A stretch of DNA of 64,000 bases, taken from contig CAYXZL010000007.1 of assembly GCA_964469925.1 (NCBI GenBank), forward strand, positions 8,274 through 72,273, read 5' to 3'. The notes under the pieces were generated by a model. It was not told where the DNA came from. It saw only the letters and a program-made list of their open reading frames with translations, and searched no databases. Every line of letters starts with the position of its first letter. Positions within the stretch are counted from its first letter, which is position 1. This document shows positions 10,903 to 21,217 of the stretch, piece after piece. The position numbers were made by a program, and so were the translations under genes. This DNA comes from CAYXZL01 sp964469925 (GTDB taxonomy: Bacteria > Patescibacteriota > Gracilibacteria > Absconditabacterales > Absconditicoccaceae).

Positions 10903-12612
10903 ATGGATAGCAAAGTTTTGGCTGATCTCCTGTTCCCTGATGTGACTGATACTGTGTCTGATATTGTTTCTCGTTTTCCTAGGCGTTCTCCTTGACAGTT
11001 TGTTACTCGTTTTGCTCCTAGTCCAACTGGTTTTTTGCATTTATGATCTTTGTTGTCTGCATTGATACCGTGGTTGCTTGCAAAGCAGGAAAAGGGTATC
11101 TTTATGTTGAGAATAGAGGATACTGATCAGGATAGGAAAATTGATAATGGTATATCTATTATGAGTGAATGATTGCGTGAGTTTGGTATCGAACCAGATG
11201 AGGGGCGTATCAATGAAACTGAAGATAGAGGTGCATATGGTCCTTATTTACAGTCTGAAAGACTTCCCTTTTACCATGCTTTTTTGAAACATCTTGTATC
11301 TCTTTGATTTGCATATCCTTGCTGGATGACTCCCGAGGAGATTGAAGGTGTGAGAGAGTCACAAAAAGTGTCGAAACAAGTTCCTGGCATTTATGGGAAT
11401 TATGCTTTGTGGAGAAATGCTGCTGATGAGGATGTGCTGGCTAAAGTGAAGGGTGGAGAACCTTATGTGATTAGATTAAAGTCACCTGGTAAATATGGGA
11501 ATAAGAGGCTCTATTCTGATGTTATTAGAGGTTCAGTACAGATGCAAGAACACTTTATGGATACAGTATTACTCAAATCTGACTCTTTTCCCACTTATCA
11601 CCTCGCTCACTTAGTGGATGATTATCTCATGGGAACTACTCATGTGATTAGGGCTGAAGAACGACTTGCTTCTCTACCACTTCATGTTCAACTTTTTGAA
11701 CTTTTTGGTTTCCCGACACCTTTTTACGCACACCTTGCACAGCTTTTGAAGCTTGATGATGGGAAAAAGAGAAAACTTTCTAAAAGAAAAGATAAAGAAG
11801 CTGATGTAAAATGATTATTGGCTAGTTGATTTGCCTATCAGGGCCTTTTGGAATATTTAATGACGATTGTTTCTCCGGATTATGAACAGTGGCAACAAAG
11901 TCATCCTGATGATCATTTTTCTGCTCATCAGGTAGTATTGCCAGATTTGAACAGATCGGGTGCTTTGGTTGATCTCCTGAAAATGGAACAAATTAATAGG
12001 GAGTACCTGGCTAGGTTGACTAATGAAGCTCTGTATAATCTTTGTGTGGCGTGGGTTGCTGCTACTAGGTTAGAGAGACATGCTATTGTTGATCGTGGTG
12101 GAGATGTGAGTACACTTATGAGTGACTCTGATTTGTTTGCATTTGATCGTATGTTGCAAGGCGATAGAGAGTATATCCTGGCTGCGATGAGTATTGAGCG
12201 TCATACGGAAAAAGATCCTAAAAGATATATTCGTATTTCTGATGTTTATGATCAGATTAAGTTTTTTGATGATGAGTTTTTTGTTCATCTTGACTATCCT
12301 TCCGTATCGAGTGTTTTGAGCTCTGAGGACATATCACAATTTTTGACTGGTTATGCTAAGGTCTTGGATTTGCAACAGGACGTTGTTGCTCGGTTCGATC
12401 ATCTTAAGGGTTTTGGTTGAGGATTGGGTTACGCAGCGACAAATGCTCAATTTAAAGAGTGATGATATAGGGGTAAAGTTGGTGACTTAGCTATGCTGTT
12501 GAGAATAGTACTTTGTAAAGCCGAAAGGACTCCTGATCTTTTTAGTGTGATGCAAGTCATGTGAAGAGAGAGGGTTTTGCGTAGATTTGAACAATTTTTG
12601 TCTATTGTATAG
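10903..12612 (+). CDS. gltX: glutamyl-tRNA synthetase
   Basis: Charges tRNA-Glu (and possibly tRNA-Gln). 569 aa; the class I signatures are APSPTGFLHLG (HIGH equivalent at residues 46-49, Gly by TGA) and KRKLSKRKD (KMSKS loop, about residue 293). RIEDTDQDR is the typical third motif. The chain starts 33 residues earlier than usual GltX, with a Met-Asp-Ser-Lys leader before VTRFAPSPTG. The anticodon-binding domain follows to TAG at 12610. It lies 83 bp after nusA, so it may be read through from that promoter. Confidence 0.95.
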
Positions 12613-12634
12613 TTTACCCCATTGGAGTTGTTGT

Positions 12635-13552
12635 ATGGATTCTTTTGTTGAAGGAGATACGCTTGTGTGTGATCTTCCTTCCTCTAATCCCTTTTTGTTA
12701 GCTACCTATAACTTTCGCCTTTTTTCTGTACTTTCTTTGTGGTGGCAAGCTTTGCGTTCGCATGATCGCAGTGTTGATTCGGAATGATGGCAGTCTGCGG
12801 TTACGTTTCCTTTTTATGACGGTCGTGATGTTGATCTTGATTGACTTAGTTGCGGTGTGGACTCGTGTGTGGGCTGTTCAATTACTTGGTAATACTAGCT
12901 TTGGGACGCATAGGTTATATTGCCAAAAAGATGTGGCTGACTGTGGCTTGGCAGTTATTAATAATGCTTGCAGTATGTTGTGAGTGTGCATACCTGTCGA
13001 TGCTTTTACTACTCTACAAGACAAGGTAGGTTATGAGCCGGGAGTAGGAATATTGACTGGATGCCATGGTGAGTTGTTCGTTGATTACAATCATCTTTGT
13101 GAACTGACTATGTAGTATCTTGGTAATTTTGACCTGTTTGATGATTTTTTTCTCCTCTACAAGAGCTGAGCAAGGTACATATTCATGTTATTAAGAGTAT
13201 TTCTGATGAACCTCATTATGTTATTGTTTGTGCTAGACTTATTGATGAGTTTGGGTTTTCTTATTATGTTGTAGTGAATGCAGGGTTGCCTTTGATGAGT
13301 AGCAGTGAAATGTGTGTGTATTGCAAATCTGAGAGTGTCCCTCTTGTGCAGGGGCCCCATGAGTGCCAAATTCATATTATTTCTGAGTTTTTGCTTGAAA
13401 GAATAGATTTGGGTGTTGGGATTAGTATTAGGGGAAAAACAACTTTAATTATTGCGAGCTATATATCTTACATTTTTCGGTTCCATTTTTCGTTTCTTGT
13501 ATTGATCGTGATGTGTCTATTTTTGAGCTTATGTCGTATGATGTGATCATAG
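12635..13552 (+). pseudogene. broken C39-like cysteine peptidase
   Basis: Three pieces in shifting frames together resemble a C39/papain-like peptidase. Piece 1 (12635-12892, ATG start, 85 aa) is unrecognised. Piece 2, in another frame, has YCQKDVADCGLAVI with the DCG nucleophile motif and stops at TAG 13113. Piece 3, back in the first frame from about 13154, has EPHYVIVCARLIDEFGFSYY with the expected active-site His and ends TAG 13550. Two frameshifts and one nonsense codon are needed to join them. It follows gltX by 22 bp, and its tail overlaps the minus-strand methyltransferase by about 100 bp. Sequencing error is an alternative to decay. Confidence 0.5.
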
Positions 13553-14534
13553 TAATGGTGTTTTGCTCTTTTCGCCGTATGAGTCTTTGATGTATTGCGT
13601 CTATGTCTTTGCTGTTTAGGCGTTTCCCGTAAGGAGGATTGGTGATGATGTGTGATTTTTTTGCTTCTCATCTCAGCATATCTTGGTGTTTTCGTGTAAT
13701 CATACGTCATACTCCCGCATTATCTGCGTTGTCTTTGGCTTTTTGTAATACATCTTTATCAATATCTCGTCATTGTATCGATGTGCTTGGTATTTGCTGT
13801 TCTTTTTTTGCTTTTGTTATTATATTGTTCCAGATCGATCTATCAAAACTTGGAAAGTGCTGAAAATCAAATGTTCTTTGTAGTCATGGTGCTTTATGAC
13901 TTGCTATGAGGGCTGCTTCTATTGCTATTGTTCCTGATCAACAACACGGATCGAGGAGTGGAGTACTACGGTTTCGTTTACTGTATAACATCATTGCTGC
14001 TGCTATATTTTCTTTAAGAGGTGCTTCTCCAATGCCTGTTTTGTATCATCTTTTGTATAATGCGTCTCCTGAGGTATTGATGTATATGGAGAGATGATCT
14101 TTGTTTAGTGTGCACAAAACTTCTATAGCTTTCTGTTTTTCATTGATTTCTCGTTGCTTATGATGTGATCCTGTTAGCCCTACTATCACTGCTTTATGTG
14201 CTACTGATTGTATGACTTTGTTTGCTTGTAGTTTACTTTCGTGCGTTTGTACTGTTATAACGATGGGAGTTTGTATGGGTATGTAGTGGTTTCGAGTAAT
14301 GCGTTCTAGTGCATGGAATAGCGTGTCAAAGTCTGTGCATTGATGGAGATATCATAGTTGTTGAAAAACCTTGTTGGCTGTGCGTGATCGTAGGTTGAGA
14401 GACATCATTGCTTCTGTGTCTCCATCAATATAGGTACCACTTTTGAAGGTATGGTGGGTGCGATGTCATAGTGCTGTGACTTCTTGAGCAAGTACTGTTC
14501 CAAGTCAGGGTGCTGTTGTGACAAGCAGTTGCAC
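13449..14534 (-). CDS. RlmL-type THUMP-containing rRNA (guanine-N2) methyltransferase
   Basis: 361 aa class I RNA methyltransferase. The N-terminal THUMP region (residues about 1-150, opening with LLVTTAPGLG) is followed by a SAM-binding motif LLDPCCGSGTIAIEAALIA and the catalytic ITNPPYGKRL. The end, ETKNGTEKCKIY, matches the usual C-terminus. No ATG precedes the conserved start; GTG at 14532-14534 is chosen because it immediately precedes QLLVTTAPGLG, and TAA lies just upstream. Alternative: another UPF0020-family RNA methylase. It forms a pair with the acyltransferase gene, 23 bp upstream. Confidence 0.85.
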
Positions 14535-14557
14535 TGGTTTATGTTATAGGTAGTAAA

Positions 14558-15472
14558 CTATACTTTTGGGTTATAGTCAGATTGCTCTTTTTGTCAAAGC
14601 TCTTGTGTTATACGTCTTAGTCGGCTTGTGATTGCATTCCAGTCTTTTGGTTTTAACTCTTTATGTTCTTTGATGATTTCTTCTAATCTTGTGGTTAAGT
14701 TTATGGCTTGCCCTATGTATACTGGTATTGTTTGTCCAGCTAGTTGTTCTAGTGCCATGAGTGTACTTCGTAATCTTCATATCGATCCCCTATGTGCATG
14801 CTTGTAAAATTCCATATTTGGTATTGCGTTAATATGCATTGGTACTATGGGTATCTTGTGTTTATATGCCAATTTTGGTCGAGTTCGGCTCCATCTTCCG
14901 TCTTGCACATTCCCTTTTCCATCTGTATGAGAATAATCTCCAGAAGGAAAGACGAGTGTATAAGCATGTTCGTTTTTTGCTTTTTCTATCTGTTGGTCTA
15001 GTGTTTCTTCGTTTGCTTTTTTCCCTTTTCTTTGTCGTGTGTTTATGGGTATTAGTCGTTGTGAAAAGTTTGGGTCTAATAACAAGTTTTTACTAGCTCC
15101 TACTGCATATATGGGGCTTTCCGTCTTATTGACTGTGTGTAGCACATAGAGGGCAACAAGTGTATCTGGTATTCCTGATGGGTGATTTGCCATGATAATA
15201 CACCCATTTTTTGGTAAGTTTTCTTGTCATTGTATTTGTGCATTTATTCCTAGCTTTTGGTATGTTTCTACTATTCTTGCTAGACCGTTCCCTGGTGTTG
15301 TATCTATAAACGTATTGGCAAAAAACTGCAGTCATGGTACTTGTGTAGCAAGTATTGCCGATAGTTTCTGTCCTCGCCTATATTCTAGTGTTTTTCCCAC
15401 TCGGCTTGGTAGCAGATCATATTGTCTATTGTTGTTTACGATTTCTGCTATTAATGTTTCTACGTTTCCCAT
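14558..15472 (-). CDS. lysophospholipid acyltransferase-like protein (PlsC superfamily)
   Basis: 304 aa acyltransferase-like protein. Motif I reads NHPSGIPD, the NHPxGxxD variant seen in hemolysin/OlsA-type acyltransferases rather than the NHQSxxD of PlsC. Motif III is FPSGDYS and motif IV IVPMHI. It could acylate lysophospholipids taken up from a host, which would suit an organism with little lipid synthesis; that is inference. There is no obvious transmembrane helix. One TGA precedes the catalytic motif. It is divergent from ung. Confidence 0.8.
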
Positions 15473-15594
15473 TGCTTATTTTTAATTAATTATTGCTGTA
15501 TATCTTACCGATATTTTGTCAATACTCAACAAGATCTTGCAAATCTCTTTTGGATAACTGTCTTTAAAGAGTATTTTTTGTTTTTGCATTATGT

Positions 15595-16269
15595 ATGTCA
15601 GTTACTATTGAGGAGTCTTGGCTTCATAAGCTTCGTGATGAGTTTGGTAGAGATTACTTCCAAGAACTAATTTCTTTTCTTAAAAAAGAAAGATCTGAAT
15701 GACATACCATTTATCCTCCAGGATCTTTGATCTTTCACGCTTTCTCTTTGACTCCTTTTGAGGCTGTGAGGGTTGTGGTTCTGTGACAAGACCCCTATCA
15801 TGGTGTGGGTCAGGCTATGTGATTGTGTTTTTCTGTTCCTTCTTGAATTGCTAAACCCCCTAGTCTGGTCAATATATTTAAAGAAATGTCTGATGACTTA
15901 GGAGTGCCGATGCCTCAATGTGGCGATTTAACGCATCGAGCAAAACAGTGAGTTTTTCTTTTAAATACCATTTTGACTGTTAGGGCAGGCCAGGCTGCGT
16001 CTCATCGTGGAAAAGGGCGAGAGACTTTTACTGATACGGTTATACGTACTCTTTCTGCAGATAAACAGTGACTAGTTTTTTTGTTGTGGTGACAATTTGC
16101 CCAAAGTAAGAAAATACTTATTGATTCTACTAAACATACTGTTTTGACGGCAGCTCATCCTTCTCCTCTTTCTGCTTACAATGGCTGGTTTGGTTGTAAG
16201 CATTTTTCTCAAACTAATACCGCTCTTTCTGTGTATGGCATTGCCCCTATTGACTGGTGTTTACCCTAA
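15595..16269 (+). CDS. ung: uracil-DNA glycosylase, family 1
   Basis: Removes uracil from DNA. 224 aa, the usual family length. The water-activating loop is GQDPYHG (Asp66), with its first Gly encoded by TGA; the uracil-binding [12 protein letters not shown] and the minor-groove loop HPSPLSA are intact. About nine TGA codons are required, which makes this one of the clearest demonstrations of the code. ATG at 15595 is preferred over the one 4 bp upstream because only it is in frame. It ends at TAA and is followed by a strong terminator. Confidence 0.97.
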
Positions 16270-16280
16270 AGTTTTTTTGT

Positions 16281-16321
16281 ACATCGAAAAAACAAGGTTT
16301 TATTGCCTTGTTTTTCGATGT
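16281..16321. terminator. bidirectional intrinsic terminator
   Basis: A 17-bp near-perfect inverted repeat (ACATCGAAAAA.CAAGG with CCTTGTTTTTCGATGT), loop TTTTATTG, lies between the convergent ung and minus-strand 16335 genes. The stem itself supplies A/T tracts that give a U-run in either direction. Confidence 0.85.
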
Positions 16322-16334
16322 TTCTTGCTGTGTG

Positions 16335-16685
16335 TTACTGGCTGACGGTTTCGTTACTTGGTAGCACATTGTCTTGTGTTGGAGGTGGCGGAACTGGATT
16401 TGGTGCTGGCTGTATTTCTGTTTTTATGATATCATCATTGTTATCATTACTTCATGATTTTGAAGCTATTTCCTCTACGATACGGTTTGTTTCTTCTATT
16501 TCTTTTTTTATGTCGTTAAGTTTTTCTGTCAAGTCAGCGTATAATTGTTGCTGTGTTGTACTTGTACATCCGAGAAACTGCTGAACTCTTTCTGGTTGCT
16601 GTTGTGATAGATATATTATTCCTGCAATACCTGCGTATCATACTAATATGAGTGTTATCAAAAATGTTCGAAGCACTTTTTTCAT
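16335..16685 (-). CDS. small anchored protein with coiled coil and Pro-rich tail
   Basis: 116 aa of unknown function. A single N-terminal membrane helix (about residues 7-27) leads into a charged heptad-like segment (LYADLTEKLNDIKKEIEETN) likely to form a coiled coil, then a disordered acidic and Pro-rich tail containing PAPNPVPPPP. One Cys follows the anchor. The layout suggests a short periplasmic or surface spacer. It converges on ung with a shared terminator. Confidence 0.72.
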
Positions 16686-16896
16686 GGTGTATTGTTACTT
16701 ATTAGTTAAAAACGGTTTCGTGATCATAGTAACTTTGCTTTATTATGTAAAGCCTATCGTATTAAAGTATTTTTGTTCTTTTGTTTTATTGAGTTTTGTG
16801 TGTTGACATTATCACATCTCTATCTTTTGTAGTATGCTTGCATTCTGTTGGAGGACTCCTAGTATGAGTGGTAACTTTTAGCTTGTTTTTTCTGCT

Positions 16897-17502
16897 ATGG
16901 TTTTTCAACTTCCTGCTTTACCGTATTGATACGACGCACTTGAACCAGTTATTGATTCGCAAACGATGCGTATTCATTACGAAAAACATCATCAAGCTTA
17001 TCTAAATAATCTTAATGCTGTGCTTGCTGGCAGTCCTTATGAATCATGGTCTATAGAAGATTTGCTTTCAAAGCTTGATCAACTTACTGGAAAAATTTAT
17101 ACGACTGTAAGGAATCACTGATGATGATATTATAATCACATGTTGTTTTGGACGTGTATGAGTCCTTGATGAACGCCCGTTAGTACTGAGTTTCAACAGA
17201 TTTTGGTAGATAACTTTGGTTCTTTGGATCAGTTGAAACAGCTGTTTGCTGATGCCTCACTTTGACAGTTTGGTTCTGGCTGGGCTTGGATAGTTATGAC
17301 CGAGGACTATGGGCTTGAGATAGTTTCTACTCCCAACCAAGACAGTCCATTGAGTATATGAAAAAGACCTATTTTGGGTTTAGATGTTTGGGAGCATGCT
17401 TATTATCTGCAGTATCAAAACAGGAGAGTGGATTATGTTCAAGCATGGTGGGGGATTATTAATCGACAGGAGGTAGAAAATAGGTATAGGAGCTGCTTGT
17501 AG
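16897..17502 (+). CDS. Fe/Mn superoxide dismutase
   Basis: Dismutates superoxide. 201 aa, normal family length. The N-terminal helices carry ligand His27 ([12 protein letters not shown]), the second ligand is His81 in [13 protein letters not shown], and Asp and His follow in [16 protein letters not shown]. The three adjacent glycines of NHGGGYYNH are three consecutive TGA codons (17119-17127). Whether the metal is Fe or Mn cannot be decided. Start ATG 16897 matches the normal N-terminus [16 protein letters not shown] weak hairpin (AGAGA/TCTCT) plus T-run after the stop may terminate it. Confidence 0.96.
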
Positions 17503-17549
17503 AGAGATGCTTTCTCTTTTTTCTTCCTTTTTTATTTTTGTGTTTTGTT

Positions 17550-17918
17550 TTGTGCGTAGAGTTCGCGACTAACTCTAGAAAGGTACTGGGTTATGCTGGA
17601 GAGGATCTTGTACGTCAATACTATCTCTCACACTGATATGTTCATATAGTCTCCAATTACACGATTCGTTGATGAGAACTTGATCTTGTTTTTGTTCATT
17701 GATTGACTGTTATTTTCGTAGAGGTGAAAGTCATCAATTTTGTGGACGATATTCATGATTATGTTACTGCCAAAAAGTTGTATTACCTTAACAAAACGAT
17801 AGACTCCTTTTTGCTTTCTTCTTGTGGAGGCCAATATTTTGCTTATGAGAGGCGTTTGGATGTTGCTTTTGTTAGGTGATCTGATATTGTCGAAGTTTTT
17901 GAGTCTGTCTCACTTTAG
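17550..17918 (+). CDS. YraN/UPF0102-family nuclease-like protein
   Basis: About 122 aa. It shows the family pattern GYAGEDLVRQYYLSHGY, then GGELDLVFVHGLTVIFVEVK, which matches the restriction-endonuclease-like D...ExK core (GEIDLI...FVEVK). Role in the cell is not well defined; such proteins are linked to DNA processing. No ATG precedes the conserved start; the TTG at 17550 is the likeliest initiator, with another TTG at 17538. Five TGA glycines are needed. It lies 18 bp before the S41 protease gene. Confidence 0.8.
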
Positions 17919-17936
17919 TTTTCGTTGCGGTTTTTT

Positions 17937-19178
17937 ATGAGATATTCAAAGACCTTTTTGGTGTCTGTTATTGCTTTTGTGTTCTTTGTGTTGGGTCTTA
18001 TTGTTTCTCCTTTATTTTTGCAAACTCATTGATCAATAGTCTCCTTTCCTTCTTCGAGAGAACAGCAATTTTCTGTGTCATGAAACAATACGGAGCTTTG
18101 TAATAGTTTGGATTCTATCTTAGCTGTTTTGTGAGAAGATTATTATAATACTGGGAGAATTAATCTTGATCTTATGCATGATCGTGCTCTCAAAGGCTAT
18201 GTAGATGCTCTAGGTGATCCTTATACTGCTTACTTAGATGGTAATGAATATGCGTATTTGGTTGATGATTTGAGGGGTGAGCAGCATTTTGCATGAATTG
18301 GTGCTGTCGTGTATAAAAAAGATACGGTTGTGGTTATTGAAGAGGTTCTCAAAAACTCTCCTGCTGCCTTGGCCTGACTTAGGCCTTTTGATATGATTGT
18401 ACAAGTTGATGGTGAGTCCGTTGCTGATCTTAGTATTTGAGAAGCGGTTGATAAAATACGTTGAGAAAAAGGATCTACTGTTACTCTATCTTTTTTGAGA
18501 AGTGATGATGGTGGCGATGCACAGTTGTTTCAGAAGACTATCGTTAGGTGAGATATTGTAGATGAGTCTGTAGGGATTGACTATTTAGACTATCAAGGTC
18601 ATCGTTTTTTAATTGTTGAACTTAGTTCTATCGGTGAGGAGACTAATGATTTACTAGTTCGTGATTTGCAGGAAGTTGACTTTTCTTCTATTGACGGCGT
18701 TGTTTTAGACCTCAGATGAAATGCTTGATGATTTTTGTTGGCGTGAGTTGATGTTGCTTCTCACTTTATTGCTAAGGGGAATGTCATTGTGTCTACACGT
18801 TATCCTTCCTACAAAGATGATCTTTTTAGATCAACCTGATCTGGTCCTTTGGTTACTAAACCTTTGGTTGTGCTTGTTGATTGACTTACCGCTTCTGCAA
18901 GTGAGATCATAGCTTTAGCATTACGTGACGTGCGTGGTGTTCCTGTTGTGGGGGAGGAAACTTTTGGGAAGTGAACTATTCAAACTATTCATGAGTTTGA
19001 TCATGGTTCTTTGAAATATACTGTTGGTTTATGGTTTTCTCCTAATGGGACTCATTTAAGTACTGGTGGTATTATTCCTGATGTCCCTGTTACTTTTAAT
19101 GTCACGGGCTATATGGACGATCGTATAGATAATCAGTTGCAAGAGGCTCAAGCTGTCTTGTTGAGTATATTGGATTAG
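17937..19178 (+). CDS. C-terminal processing protease, S41 family
   Basis: 413 aa exported serine protease. An N-terminal membrane anchor (residues about 8-28) is followed by a helical segment (LGDPYTAYL), a PDZ domain (GIGAVVYKKDTVVVIEEV, LRPFDMIVQVDGE) and the protease domain. Catalytic Ser is in GLTASASEI and catalytic Lys in ETFGKGTIQ, as in CtpA/Prc proteins. Substrates are probably envelope proteins. Many TGA glycines occur in the catalytic core. It runs in the same direction as the YraN, ferredoxin and sigma genes. Confidence 0.94.
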
Positions 19179-19221
19179 TCTTGTAGACTACTATCTTTTT
19201 AGTTGTGTGATTGGTTGTTGT

Positions 19222-19560
19222 ATGTCTAGTTTCTCATCATCATCTTGATCGGCGGTTGATATCTTTATCCTTAATAATGATGGTGTTATTGTTCACCAGT
19301 TCCCTTGAAGCGACCATAAAAGTTTTGTGCAAATGGCCGAAGACGTTGGGGTTGAGTTGCCAGTTTCGTGTTGCTCTGGTGCATGTTTTGTATGTGCATG
19401 TAGGGTGAAAGAAGGTTTGGATTTCATTGATATAGCAAAGCTTTCCGTTCCTCTTGTTGATATTGATGCTGATCAAATCTTGGCCTGTGTTGCTGGTATC
19501 AAATCTGCTTGTTTCCGTGATGGTGCGTATCATAAGATTGTCTTACAAAAGATGTTGTAG
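19222..19560 (+). CDS. 2Fe-2S ferredoxin
   Basis: 112 aa plant/mitochondrial-type ferredoxin for one-electron transfer. The cluster-binding pattern C-x4-C-x2-C is in SCCSGACFVCACRV, with the fourth Cys in ILACVAGIKSACF. An N-terminal Ser-rich leader precedes the beta-grasp domain. Start ATG 19222. The redox partner is unknown; no reductase lies nearby. It is followed 27 bp later by the sigma factor gene. Confidence 0.87.
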
Positions 19561-19587
19561 TTTTTTTTGTTCGGGAAAGAGTTGTAT

Positions 19588-20136
19588 ATGTTTGGTTTTG
19601 ATAGAGATTTTTTGGAAAAACTTGTATCTAGGGATAAAGAATCCTTCAATGTTTTTTATGTTAAAAGTGTGGATGTTTTCTATCGTTATGTGAAGGCTAA
19701 TTATTTTGTTGCTGATGCTGATGCTCATGATATTATTTCCGACTTTTATGTAAAACTTTGGCATTCTTTGCCTCAATGTGATTTAGATAGTAACTTTCAG
19801 GCTTTTGTGTGGGTTATGTTTAAAAACCTTCTTAAGGATTATTTCAAAAAAGCTAAAGGTGCGTCATTCAGTGATATGGATACTGAAGCTACTTTTTTTG
19901 AGGATAGTTTGAGCTCTGATGATGATGTGTCTTCCCTTTTTGAAAAGGATTTTCAGTATGATCGTATTCTTTCAGGAATGAAAGAGCTGGATGATATGAG
20001 TAGAGAGGTTATTATGTTGAAGTATATGGAGGAACGCAGTACTTCTGATATAGCGATATTGTGTGATTTGACCGAGGAGGTCGTGAGGCAGAGATTATCA
20101 AGGGCTTTGAAAAAACTAAAAACCCTCTTGAAATAG
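19588..20136 (+). CDS. ECF-type sigma-70 family factor
   Basis: 182 aa with only regions 2 and 4, as in group 4 (ECF) sigma factors. Region 2 spans about residues 15-80 (ADAHDIISDFYVKLWHSL, FVWVMFKNLLKDYFK). Region 4 is at the C-terminus (MSREVIMLKYMEERSTSDIAILCDLTEEVVRQRLSRALKKLK). An acidic linker joins them. No anti-sigma factor follows. The ATG at 19588 is preferred to an upstream in-frame TTG because it directly starts the conserved part. It contains no TGA codon, but also few glycines. Confidence 0.9.
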   Translation: MFGFDRDFLEKLVSRDKESFNVFYVKSVDVFYRYVKANYFVADADAHDIISDFYVKLWHSLPQCDLDSNFQAFVWVMFKNLLKDYFKKAKGASFSDMDTEATFFEDSLSSDDDVSSLFEKDFQYDRILSGMKELDDMSREVIMLKYMEERSTSDIAILCDLTEEVVRQRLSRALKKLKTLLK

Positions 20137-20354
20137 AGTTATATAAGGTATCTTTTCGCTTTAGAGTCAAATCAATTTCCTTGTCTAGACAGCTGCTTGT
20201 TTCCTTTACCCTCTATATATAGAGGATTTTCCGGTCTTGTCTCCTTTTGTCCTTATGTTAGCAGAAACCTTATATTCTATTGAAATGTTTTGTGTCACCG
20301 CTATCATCCCCTTTGTTATACTGTTTTTCTTTTATTTTGTGTATAACGTATCCA
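20137..20354 (+). promoter_or_regulatory. intergenic region upstream of HU
   Basis: This 218-bp gap holds a perfect 16-bp palindrome CCTCTATATATAGAGG at 20210-20225 followed by ATTTT, which could end the sigma factor transcript or bind a protein. A possible HU promoter is TTGAAA at 20279 with TATCAT 16 bp later. No gene is supported here. Confidence 0.4.
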
Positions 20355-20633
20355 ATGACAAAAACTGAACTCATCCAAGCATTAGCTACAAAGCTAGGTG
20401 TTACAAAGAAATTGGCTGGTGACTTCCTTAACACTTTTGTTGACCTTGTTGTTGCTGAAGTAAAGAAAGGTGGTGAAGTAAGACTTCAAGGTTTCGGAAC
20501 ATTCAAGAAATCTCACAGAGCTGCAAGAACTGGAGTTAATCCACAAAACCCATCTCAAAAGATTAAGATTCCTGCTATGAACGTTCCTACTTTCAAAGCT
20601 GGTTCTGAGTTTAAGAAGGCTGTTAGAAAGTAG
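20355..20633 (+). CDS. HU-family DNA-binding protein
   Basis: 92 aa nucleoid protein that bends DNA. It shows the HU pattern TKTELIQALATKLGV, the beta-arm signature GFGTFKKSHRAARTGVNPQ and the C-terminal PTFKAGSEFKKAV. Codon use differs from neighbours: all glycines are GGT/GGA with no TGA, Arg is AGA, and C-ending Phe/Asn/Asp codons are common, as expected for a highly expressed gene. The ATG at 20355 matches the family start; an upstream in-frame ATG at 20283 would add an unlikely hydrophobic leader. A terminator follows. Confidence 0.96.
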   Translation: MTKTELIQALATKLGVTKKLAGDFLNTFVDLVVAEVKKGGEVRLQGFGTFKKSHRAARTGVNPQNPSQKIKIPAMNVPTFKAGSEFKKAVRK

Positions 20634-20660
20634 TCCTTTCTCAACCTTTCTTGTAAAATT

Positions 20661-20689
20661 AAAACTCTGCCTTGTGCAGGGTTTTTTTG
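20661..20689 (+). terminator. intrinsic terminator of HU
   Basis: Stem AACTCTGC/GCAGGGTT (one G-U pair), loop CTTGT, then seven T residues, 28 bp after the HU stop codon. Confidence 0.9.
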
Positions 20690-20749
20690 TTTGAAAAAAG
20701 ACCATGAACAAGTACATTTACCTTGCTTTTTTAGCATTGTCCTTTTCTT

Positions 20750-21169
20750 ATGTTGAATGCTTATATCTTATGAGCTTTTGTCTTGGGTCTGCTTTTGTGA
20801 TATTTGGTTTTTTACTATAGATTTGCAGATAGGACTATTGTTATGGAGTTGAGAAGGACTCTTAAAGAAACTCAAAAGGATGCTCACCGTTTAGCTCAGG
20901 ATCTTGAAGAACATCAGCAACAAAATATTATTTTGAGGTCAAAAGTGCAAGAACTTTTTGCTACTAATGATGATTTTTCTAGAGTTGTGTCTGATTTGAG
21001 CAGATATTATTATCAGATTAAAAAATGAGCGGAGAAAGCACAAGAGCTTTCAAGTTTTTTGAGAGTTCCTGATCCGGTTATGGAGGAAAAGATTCAACAT
21101 TATATTGATGATCATACTCTAATTCACAAAAACTTTCTATCAGACGAGTCTAAAAAACAGTTTTTTTAG
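20750..21169 (+). CDS. anchored coiled-coil protein, unknown
   Basis: 139 aa. An N-terminal membrane helix (MLNAYILGAFVLGLLLGYLV) is followed by a long charged coiled coil (about residues 35-90, TLKETQKDAHRLAQDLEEHQ) and a short C-terminal segment. The layout resembles small scaffold proteins of the cell envelope such as YtxH- or RmuC-like N-termini, but no family is recognised. ATG 20750 starts directly at the helix; TGA codons fall at Gly positions within it. Confidence 0.72.
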
Positions 21170-21217
21170 TGACCTTTGTGGTTTTATCTTTTTGTTTGGT
21201 TTTACTTTGTTTTGCTC

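Noticed and set aside
12635..13552. Programmed ribosomal frameshifting in the C39-like region
   Set aside because: Two shifts plus an in-frame TAG and no slippery site with a stimulator make decay or sequencing error more likely.
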